From NCBI RefSeq assembly GCF_000003605.2, contig NW_003108088.1, positions 92,202 through 113,633 of the forward strand: a stretch of DNA of 21,432 bases, given 5' to 3'. This document shows positions 1 to 10,600 of the stretch, piece by piece; the stretch's first letter is position 1; the number at the start of each line of letters is the position of its first letter. Source of the DNA: Saccoglossus kowalevskii. Lineage: Eukaryota; Hemichordata; Enteropneusta; Harrimaniidae. Position numbers and translations under genes: made by a program. The notes below the pieces were generated by a model. It made no database searches. It saw only the letters and a program-made list of their open reading frames with translations, and was not told the origin of the DNA.

Positions 1-1150
1 TTTTACGTACTTTAGATATCAGTGTGAAAGATAAATTGGTTAATTATGCAAATTAGGTAATTAATATGTACAGATTTTAACCCACAATTATTCAGGTCTG
101 TCTATTGTCCTACAGCATCCATGTACATTCATTGATATGTGATGTATAGTACCTGAGATATCAGTGTGAAAGTTGGTTAATTATGCAAATTAGGTGATTA
201 ATATGCACAAATATTTACCGGAAACTAATTGGGTCTGCATAATTCTAGATTCATTGAAATGTGATGATTAGTACTTTAGATATCAGTAGAAAAGCTGAAA
301 ATTAATTATGCAAATTAGGTAATTAATATGCACAATTATTTACCCTAAAACTAATCAGGTCTCTGCATAGTCCTAAAGGATCTATGTACCAAGTTTCATT
401 GAAATGCGATGATTAGTACTTGAGATACCCGTGGAAAAGCTGAAAATTAACTAATTATGCAAATTAGGTGATTAATATGCACAAATATTTATCGAAAACA
501 ATCAATCTCTGCATAGTCCTTGAGTTTGTAAGTACCAAGTTTCATTGAAATGTAATGCTAACTACTTATATCAAATGCTGAAAATTAATTAATTATGCAA
601 ATTAGGTAATTAATATGTACTGATATTACCATAAAAACTATCAGGTCTGTGCAGTGTCGTATGACATCTATGTACCAAGTTTCATTGAAATGTGATGATT
701 AGTACTTGAGATATCAGTGAAAAAACCGAAAATTGACTAATCATTATGCAAATTAGGTAATTAGTATCCACGGATTATTACCAAAAACTAATCAAAACCT
801 AGCATTAGTTCAGAGCATCTATGTACCAAGTTTCATCAAAATCCAATGAGTGGTTGTTTAGATATCAGTGGAACAGTCATGGAACCACTAAAAAATAGCT
901 AATTATCATGCAAATTAGGTAATTAATATGCACGGATTTTTACCAAAAATTAATCAAATCTGCGCATATGTTCAGAGCATCTATGTACCAAGTTTCATCA
1001 AAATCCAATGAGTGGTTCTTTAGATATCAGTGGAACAGTCATAGAACAGCTAAAAATTAGCTAATTATCATGCAAATTAGGTAATTAACGAGCATGGATT
1101 TTTACCAAAACCTAATCAAATCTGCGCATTGGCCCAGAGCATCTATGCAC
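1..1150 (+). repeat. Tandem array, about 8 copies of a 125-162 bp unit containing an octamer motif
   Basis: The block ATGCAAATTAGG recurs with its GCAAATTAGG starting at 48, 185, 310, 459, 597, 748, 910 and 1072, so spacing is 125-162 bp. Each unit also carries GATATCAGTG-like, TTAATTA-like and ACCAAGTTTCAT blocks. ATGCAAAT is the POU-domain octamer. Units diverge and lengthen towards the right. The array is in or beyond the 3' part of ATAD5 and probably continues to the left. Confidence 0.9.
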
Positions 1151-1201
1151 CAAGTTTCATCAAAAACCAATGTATGGTTTTTGAGATAGCAGTGGAACAG
1201 T

Positions 1202-1255
1202 CGGACACACATACACACATACACACATACACACATACACACATACAGACACACT
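1202..1255 (+). repeat. ACACATAC microsatellite
   Basis: About five repeats of ACACATAC directly after the octamer array and before a foldback hairpin. Probably the variable internal tract of the same dispersed repeat family. Confidence 0.9.
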
Positions 1256-1264
1256 AACTGCAAA

Positions 1265-1296
1265 GACTCCCATTTTGTGCTTCGCACATGGGAGTC
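1265..1296. repeat. Foldback hairpin GACTCCCAT...ATGGGAGTC
   Basis: Arms GACTCCCAT and ATGGGAGTC plus an inner GTGC/GCAC pair closing on TTC, with a TTT bulge. Read on the minus strand it heads the repeat that continues through the microsatellite into GAAACTTGGTG, the same layout as 18927-19085. Confidence 0.85.
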
Positions 1297-1563
1297 AAAA
1301 ATAACTATTTTACATGTAAATGACCAGTTTCAACAAAAAACTGTTTACTAAATTAAAAGTATCGTTCTGCGCCCTCGATTTACATAATACAAATGATTGC
1401 TATAATCAAACATCTCTATAAACCAACCAATGTTCAGTGTTGGTTTCAATGTATAAGGATATACTGTAAAATCGGTATTAGAAGCCATTTAATATAATAG
1501 TGGTTTTTGGTAAAAATTTGTGTTAGTATATAATTCTAAACTTCTTTGAAAAGCAACACTCAC
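1297..1563. other. Intron sequence left of the last exon in the window
   Basis: AT-rich, no open frame that extends the ATAD5 protein and no recognisable repeat. Confidence 0.6.
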
Positions 1564-1628
1564 CACAGTGGGGGATCTGAATACCAGTCGTTCATATTCA
1601 CCTTCAAGCTGAGATGCAGATATTGTAT
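1564..1628 (-). CDS. ATAD5: ATAD5 exon after sensor 1 (codons 1307-1328); last exon in the window
   Basis: Acceptor GACAG|ATACAA, donor ACTGTG|GTGAGT, 65 nt, phase 1 to 0. Encodes D-TISASQLEGEYERLVFRSPTV, the counterpart of human DPTFSLMFDGCFEEIKFSTPSL. No further exon is recognisable between 1 and 1563, so the gene continues beyond the left edge. Confidence 0.88.
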
Positions 1629-4600
1629 CTGTCAAGGAATAGCATGTTATTATACATCTTGCATCGAAAACAATAAAATTTACTATTCCATATCTGCACT
1701 CAACTATTTCACAATATATTACAATCTGAGGTTATATATTTGAGATCAACATTCTCTGATTTATTTTCAATCACTCCATTTATCCTTGCACATTATGAAT
1801 TGCACAAAGATTACCCAGGACGCAACATTTTCTGTATTGGGAGAATTAGTTAACAAAAATAACAAGATAATTGAAGAAATAATCTGTTGACACACATAAA
1901 CCTAATTGATGACACTACCTACCATTAGCTGTCATGATGATTGGTCTCTTTGTTGTTCCAATTAATGTATTGATTGCAGACCAGAACCCTTTGTCGTCAT
2001 CAAATATCACATCAACCTACAGCAAAGACACAATATAATAAGTGTTTTTGTTTTCATTTGAACTGTGTGAAATGTTCAATTGCAGTCCGTAGCCTAAGAG
2101 AAAATGATGGAGTATAAAAGGTTACCTCTTCAATCAGTATGAGTGAAGTACTTGCTATTTTCATTTTGGCAACATTTGAGTCACTTATTGTGTCTTTAGG
2201 AGAAGCTTTTCTGTTCTTTTTCTCTACAAAACAAGAAAATATCAGTGATGATGAGACAAGTTTTAGACTATATATCTAATATTAGTACATAGATCTAACA
2301 TGATGTATTTTTTCCAGATGCAACGTAATGCACTATACCAACACAAATACACATTTTCAATTACTCATTACAAGCAGACACCTGCATTCATTGACTTATT
2401 ACAAACAGAAACCTAGTACTTTCAATGACTCATTACAAGCAGGGGCACCCACTTTCATTGACCCATTACAAGCAGACACCTGCTTTCATTGACTTGTTAT
2501 AAGTAAGGACATCCACTTTCATTGACCCGTTACAAGCAGACACCTGCTTCCATTGACTCATTATAAGCAAGGATCCCTGCTTTCATTGACTCATTACAAA
2601 CAGGGGGTTCACTTTCATTGACCTGTCACAAGCAGACACCTACTTTCATTGACTCATTATAAGCAGGGGCACCTACTTTCAATGACTATTACAAACGAGG
2701 GTACCCATTTTCATTGACTAATTGCAAGCACACACATGGTTTCATTGACTCACTGTAAGCAATGATACCCACTTTCAATGACTCATTACAAGCAGGGGCC
2801 ACCCACTTTCATTGACTCATTACAAGAAGACACATGCTTTCAATGACTCAGTACATGTAGCATTACTCACTTTCATTGATTTTTGAGTTTCTTTTCTTTT
2901 TATTTGCTACTTTATTATTTGTTTCTTCTGGTTTCTTTACGAATGATGAAAATGCAGAATGGATCTGTTTTTTCTTCTTCTGTTGTGTAGTTTTTTCTTC
3001 AGCAGAAAGAAACTGACTGAGGGCACCACTTCCTGACCCTTTTGACACTTGATGAGACTGAGTGGCTTCTTTTAATTCTGATAAGATATGTTTACCGCCA
3101 CGCTTGGATGATGCATTAACTTCAAAAACCTATAAGTAGATAGTTCCATACAAAGACTAAGTTTTTTTATAGAATAAATTGAAAAAACTGACAGAAATAC
3201 AAAAAGTTACTTTGTATAAATTATGGATATTAGTTGGTGTACTGAGTATATGTATCATTATTATACATCTGTCACTGTAACGCCATAAGTTACAGCGTGT
3301 CGTAATTTTGCGTTATTTTATGGGGTATTTCCATCCTATCATATTAGGAAATGCGAATGCCAAATATGGAATTATTACGCGCGTATGTATGCATCCTCTA
3401 ATAATAAAAACAAACATGGCTGCCACCAGGGTTTGAGTGGATTCCACACAAAGAAGTTTAATGATACTGTTCTAAACATTTTGAATTTCAGCATTCCCAT
3501 GGTGTATCCTACCCTCAGACAGTACACTGTCGCATTGACCTCCACTGCCTGTCAATCGGTACTCCTGCTGTACTGTCTTCATGCATACTTTGAGGTATCC
3601 TCGTAATAATCTCATCATATTTTCTAACATATTTCTATAATATCAATGTATGACAGTATTCAAAATTTGAGGCCAAATTGAATATTAACTCGTTTTTAAT
3701 TTAGCGAATATAGCTCTTTGCAAAAATAAAACACAATGAATAATAAAGATATATACAGTAACTAAAATATCTAAATAAAATATCAGAGTATTTTGAAAGC
3801 ACCAAGACACAAGGAGTATCAAAAGGATTAATGTCACCTGCCAAAGATATCAAGCTCTGTAAAAGAGTACTGCTAATCCTTCAAGGTACTGTCTTGTCAG
3901 GTGAATGTGGGAAATTAAATATTTTACCTTAAAACCGAGTTCCATGGCACATGCATACACTGCAGATGTTTTACCAATACCAGATGGCCCAGCAATCAGC
4001 ATAGTATTACAGATTGTATCATCTTCGTCAATGTAGTCGCTATCATCACTGGCAAAGTCACTACTATCATCATCAAACCACCATTCTGAAATACATAAAT
4101 GTTAATCAAATAATGAATTGTACTTACTAAATACTGTAGAATACTTTATTTTCGCTATTTTCGCTGAAGGGATGATTCCGTGAAAATAAAATCCAGTGAA
4201 TATACTTTTTTTCCTATATTTCACATTAATCTCATCAAAAATCAGTGAAAATAAATTCCAAGCAAAACGCCCAAAAAGCCTTTTCAGCGAAAATTAATTC
4301 CAGCGAAAATAAAGTATTCCACAGTATTTGCTTTTAGATTGTATTATATTCTTTGTATATACAGGTATAATCCCCATTCCAGCAAACCATTCACTCTACG
4401 TTTACCAATCAATCCATGAATAAATATGCAATTTAGTAATCTATACAAATAATGTAAATTGTCATTTCAAAGTGCTGATTGGTGGTGGTGGTGGGGGGGG
4501 GGGGAATAGGCAAGTATTTTTCTGCATACTTGCATACAAATTTGGTTTGGTTTATAATAAATTATATTCATGGATGAGAAAGAGAATTTAAATTTTCAGC

Positions 4601-7600
4601 TAAAAGTAAAGTAGCCGGGGTCCAAGAACTGTAGTTGATCAAATCGTTTAACAATACAGACACTGTGCCCAGGACCTTGCACTTGCCGATGAAGTCACTC
4701 AATTTTTCAGTTACCTCTTCATCTTTCTTCCCAATTCGCACAGTCAAAGTCACTTCCTTGTCAAGCCATGGCCAACGAAATTTTTTCCTAAAGTTTATAT
4801 CGAATAAAATGGCGCCGTTGGTGAAAAGAAAAAAATGAAAGCTCTTCACTGATTGGCCTGTCAGAGCAAACCCAGCCAATCCTGTTAATTGTTACATATT
4901 ACTTCAAACACTTCGAAACCACTTCTGATTTTACACTGATACAGGCCTCTTGCAGTCGACAACAATTACCCGACAGTGTGTTTACTTCCGGTGAATGAAC
5001 AAGATTTGTATTCTTACCCCCCCCCCCCCCCAATTTTCTCTTCGGATTTAGACGTTTCAGAAAATCGATCCGTGGGGCTTAGAAATTTGCGGAAAATTCT
5101 CATTCCTGTATATTAATAAACAGAATCATGCACAAATAATTCAACAGGGATTTCATATTGCATCATCCCTGTTAGCATGCAATAATTATTACCATCTGAT
5201 TTAATATCTTCAGTTTTAGCTTTTTTCTTCTTGGCTTCTTTTTTTAACTGTTTCTTGAGTTTCCTTGTTTCTCTGTCACTTCTAGCTTTCCATTCTCCCA
5301 GCCAAGAAAATATCTTCTTTACATTGTCTTTATTCCCTATTATTTCTGATGATTGACAGGGTTGGTATTTATCAGTCCACAGTCTATCACAGCATTTATC
5401 TAATGAACATAAGAAATGTAAATATAGATGCAAATGATTATTTTAACTTGTAACTGTGCACACATACATGTAAGGACAGTTTCATATGCTGACTATTTTG
5501 AAAGACGAAGCAGGGTGAATTCTGAAAGCAGATACCAGGATATTGTCATGTCATTCGCATTTGACTCAGAACAGCAGAAATGGATTAATGGACTTTAAAT
5601 GCAAATAGACATCAAGACCTCAAGACCTTGAGAGAGCGAGAGCAAAAATGCCTTGTTATTTGCCCTTCATATAAGTATTCTATTCTCTCTCGCTATCCTA
5701 TGTAGCAATGATATGCGTATTTCAAACAAAATGAAGGAAAACAATGAAACATTATTTGAGAGGCAAAAAGAATTCTTGTGGCATATCAGCGTTATCTCTA
5801 ATACTGATCTGGAAAGAGACATCTTGGAAGAACCGAGGAAGAAACTTTAACACAGATTTGTAGCATGCAAGAACAGTACATTGACAGACAGAGCCTGCAA
5901 TTGAATGTACACTGATCTGGAAAGATACATCTTGAAAGAACTGAGGAAGAAACTTTAACACAGATTTGTAGCATGCAAGAACAGTACATTGACAGACAGA
6001 GCCTGCAATAGACCATTTTCCGTACACTGCGAGAATCACGCGTTATGCGTGAAATCGAACGTAAAAACAGGACAAACAAAGGTCATAGCGTCGTAGTGGC
6101 GTCAAACATCGCGTGGGATTCGATAAACGTGAAAATATTTTGGGGGCATTTCCATGCTTAATAATGTGCTGTATACATTTGATGATAGACAATTTCGATT
6201 AAGTAAGGGTATTCGGAATCAATATTCCTCTGTCGAAGATCGGCCTGTCGATGTGAGCTACGAAATAAAGAAATTCGAGTTGAAAATCAAATCGTTCGAT
6301 TTTGCGGCAGACGTTCGACGCGCGTTTTTCATGCATCTCGCGAGATCTCACAGTTGAACGGAAAATCACCTATTGAATTTACACTGCTGAATGAGCAGCT
6401 AGGTGAAATCAAACCCACAACTTCCCTGAACATGCTAAACCACTTACTGCAAGGCATTAACAAGTGTGACGATGTGTGCATGTATTGTCTCACATCCATA
6501 CTACATTATAAAATAAATTTATTCTGCTTACCAGTGACAAGCTCATTCTTCTCTGGATTAATTAGTTGGACTTCATCACTTTCACACTTTATTTCACCCA
6601 CATCACTTTCCTTCACTTTCTCTTGTAATCTACGACTACTTCTACGTTCCCGTTTATTACAACTCTCTCCCAAGCTTTCCCTTTTTTTTTTCCTGCTGCC
6701 TTTCCCTCCTTCCACATGTGCTGTGTTTCTTGATTTAACTTTTCCACTGCTATTTTCATTTGAATTGCCTGTGCCAGAGAGTAAAAATGAGTTAAAATTT
6801 CAGTCAACATTCTTATTCTATACAGAGGCATGTAAAATAGATTGCGTAAAACAAAATTCAAACATAGAAAGCATGGCTCAATATGACAGTGTGATGGTTT
6901 TAGACAGCGACAATAAAACCCTCTAATCAATACAACAGCCTGAATGGTCTAGCAAGAATAACTTGGTGGCAAAATGATAATCATTATTTTAGGTATGTAG
7001 TCAATTGGTACTTGAGGCTGTGCACACAATTGTGAATACAAAAAAAGACAACAAACTCTGCAAGGGACAGTCAGTTATTTTTTTGGTGTATCAACATTTT
7101 AACTACTTATTTTTAAGCCCAGTTGGACTAAAAATTTTGAAGAATGGCAGAGGAACTAGCAGTATCTGTAACTCAGACTACAGTTAATTTGGTGCCCTTT
7201 ATACATCAGTCTCTGTCAGCTAATGAACATGTACTGATGCCTTAGTCCTAGATCCACAGCATGGATCGTGTTGAAAGCAGGTGGATGCACAGCAAATAGA
7301 TGTTTTGATCAAGCAGATGAGCAAAATATGAACAAGTAATTGTAATAACTTTGATTTATCTGTAAAAATCTCAATTACACTATTAATTTGGCGCAATTTG
7401 CTTAACTTATTGAGTACGGGCAATAAAAGTTAGTTTATCCCTGGTGTATGCATTCCAACTATAGCAGGATCTATGGCAGTCTTTGAGTTGGTAGTCAGCG
7501 ACTGATGTAAATAATGCCCACTGTGACAATAGATACATCAGGGATATATACATTCCTATATATACATCAAACTGTCAGCTAATAAACATGTACATGCCTA

Positions 7601-10600
7601 TGTATACATCAGTCTGTCAGCCAATAAATATGTACATGTCTATGTATACATCAGTCTCTGTCAGCCAATAAACATGTACATGCCTATGTATACATCAGTC
7701 TCTGTTAGCCAATAAATATGTACATGCCTATGTATACATCAGTCTGTCAGCCAATAAATATGTACATGTCTATGTATACAACAGTCTGTCAGCCAATAAA
7801 CATGTACATGTCTATGTATACATCAGTCTCTGTCAGCCAATAAACATGTACATGCCTATGTATACATCACTCTATGCATGTACATGCCTATTTATACATC
7901 AGTCTGTCAGCCAATACACGTGTACATGCCTATTCATATATCAGTCTGTCAGCTAATAAACATGTACAGGTCTATGTATACATCATTCTCTGTAAACTAA
8001 TCAACATGTACTCATTTCTATTTATACATCAGTGTCTGTGAGTCTATGAAATAAAACACTAATTCTCTTCAGTAACTGGATTACATACAAGTGTAACAGA
8101 AACTTAAACTTACTCGCTGGATTTGATTTATCGGAATCCAATCCTTTATACTTTTCCAAATATCTTTTAAACCATCTATTCACAGGAAATCCAGGATTAT
8201 TTTGACCAATCTCTTGTAGTAACTGTTTTCTCACTACATATGATAAATCTGTTTTTTCACAACTCTGTAAAAGAAATTTGATAATCCCACAGTTCAATGT
8301 CTTGCACAAATTGACCCAACTTATTACTGTTCTAGAATATATATGTACACATTTATGTTAACCATACTTTTTTCTACATGTAGAATGATCAAAATAATAT
8401 ATAATGATCCCCAGTCTACTAGAAACACACACATGCAAAGTATCTGCTCTATTTGTAGTAAATGACCAATTCTAAAGTGTTTCCATGGTCAAAATCAGTG
8501 TGCCCTCTTAAATACATATTTTCCCTATGAATCAAGGTTTTTGAGTCAATAGTGCATCAAAAATCATGTCTATCATCATCTCATTTGGATTGCAGGGCAC
8601 ATCAGTGGTTCAATATATCATTCATTTTATTTGAAACACAGAACAACAAAATAAATCTGTATACAATAAATGCAAATTTTGGTTTAAAGCACAGTGGTGG
8701 TCGTCGCGCAGCGCGTGTTCGAATTTCATGTAAATAAACAATGTATTTTACACACGTTGTATACGTTGCTAGGAGTCCCATATCGAACAGGACGCGGCGC
8801 GACAACTGCCAACCTTTAAGAGCAAATATGTTAACACTAGATAACTTACCTTGATCAGAGCTTTAGAGATTTCCATTCTATCTAACGCTGATGTAAAACT
8901 GCCAAGTTTCAATTCTTTAGCTGAGATCGTAACTCTGCAAATCTTATTTAGGAAATCTTCTCTGAGAGTGAAATTAAAATTTGGATGACTGAGATTCCAC
9001 AAAGAGTTTCTAGCCGCATCTAGCAAAAAGTCAAAGTTGAAAATCTTTATAAATTCAAGGTTATATATTACTGTGGAATACTTTATCTTCACTTAGAATT
9101 TACTTTCGCTGAAAGGATGCTTCAGTGAAGATAAAATCCAGTGAATATACTTTTTTTCCTATATTTTACATGCAACTCATCGAAAATCAGCGGAAAAAAA
9201 TCTGTACAAAACACCCAAAGTCCTTTTCAGCGAAAATAAATTCCAGCTAAAATAAAGTATTTTACATTATACATATATTCATAAATTTTATAGAGTATTA
9301 ACATTTGTGAATTTCACATTATGCAGAAAATATGAACACAGACATACTTCAATCATATCAATTTCATGCATGGCACAGTCCCTGTTAGTAAAAAAATTTA
9401 GGATAATATAGTTTTGTTTATAGTCATATATATGGAACATAAACATGTCAGAGATATGGATTCAAAAATTGATGGCTTATTATGATTTTTTAACATTGAA
9501 ATGACTGACATTCAGCAATCATGTATCTGATTGTCAAATGAGTACTTGTCCATACAGAGAATATTGCTCTGGAACAGCATTAATTAAAACAAAATGGTCA
9601 TCGGTCGCGATTTTAAATCTGATAGTCAAACCAATACATCTGTATATTTATGACATGATGTATAATGAATAATATTATATAAAATGTAAGAACCACATTC
9701 ATTAAAACAAAATAGCCGCCAATCAGCTATTTTGAATCCCATCTGAAAAACAAAATGACATGCATCAAGGTCCAATAATGTTCAACATATGTATCAAGTC
9801 CATCTGTAAAAATCCTAGATCCGGTTCTGGATTGAATGACAGAAATGCTTGATTTGGATGATTTTTCAGCACAAAAATGGCCACCATTCAGCCATTTTTA
9901 ATCAGATCGTCAAACCAATACATCTGTATATCTATGACACGATGTATAATAAATTTACACAATTTGAACATAATCAGTCAAAGCATGTCAGAGGTATTGC
10001 ACTAGAACAGCATTCACAAAAACAAAATGGCTGCCAGTCGGTCAATTTGAATCCAATCTGAAAAACAAAATGGCGTGCATCAAGGTCCTATAATATCCAG
10101 TGTATATATCAAGTTTGAAAAAAATCCATCTGTAAACAGCCAAATTGCGGTTCCTGAATGCCAGAAATGCTTGATTTTGATGATATTTCAGCACATAAAT
10201 TGCCGCCATTCGTCCATCTTGGAGTTTGGAATGGTAAGGTAATAATAGTGACTGTATGTATGAAATAGAAAAAAAACTTTCTTGTACTAAACTTACCCCT
10301 TTGTTGCACATGACTAACTTGAGGAAGTGGAGCAGCTTTCAAATCTTCCCCGGTCTGTTTTCGAGATGTTTCAGCCATACGACTTAAAAGCATATTACGC
10401 CTCAACAAGAATGCTTCATCGTCCCAAGAAAATTCTTGACTGCTTTCATCAATTATTACAAGTGGTTTTTTTATGGGAGTAATTTGTTTTGTATTCACAG
10501 TCTCAGTGTTTTTTTTCACACCAAACATTGAGAAAAATGGTGCAATATTTCCTGTATTGAATAAAATAAAGCAATGATTTAGAAAAAGAAATTATACGAA

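Noticed and set aside
1-1150. CRISPR-like array
   Set aside because: Units are whole diverged tandem copies with no constant short repeat and unique spacers, in a eukaryotic intron-rich locus.
5752-6079. Cys-rich minus-strand frames with a repeated segment
   Set aside because: The repeat arises from the 108 bp intronic duplication; frames lack splice support and recognisable domains.
6154-6357. Small protein gene inside the foldback element
   Set aside because: 67 codons with no recognised domain and no splice or promoter support; likely chance in CpG-rich element sequence.
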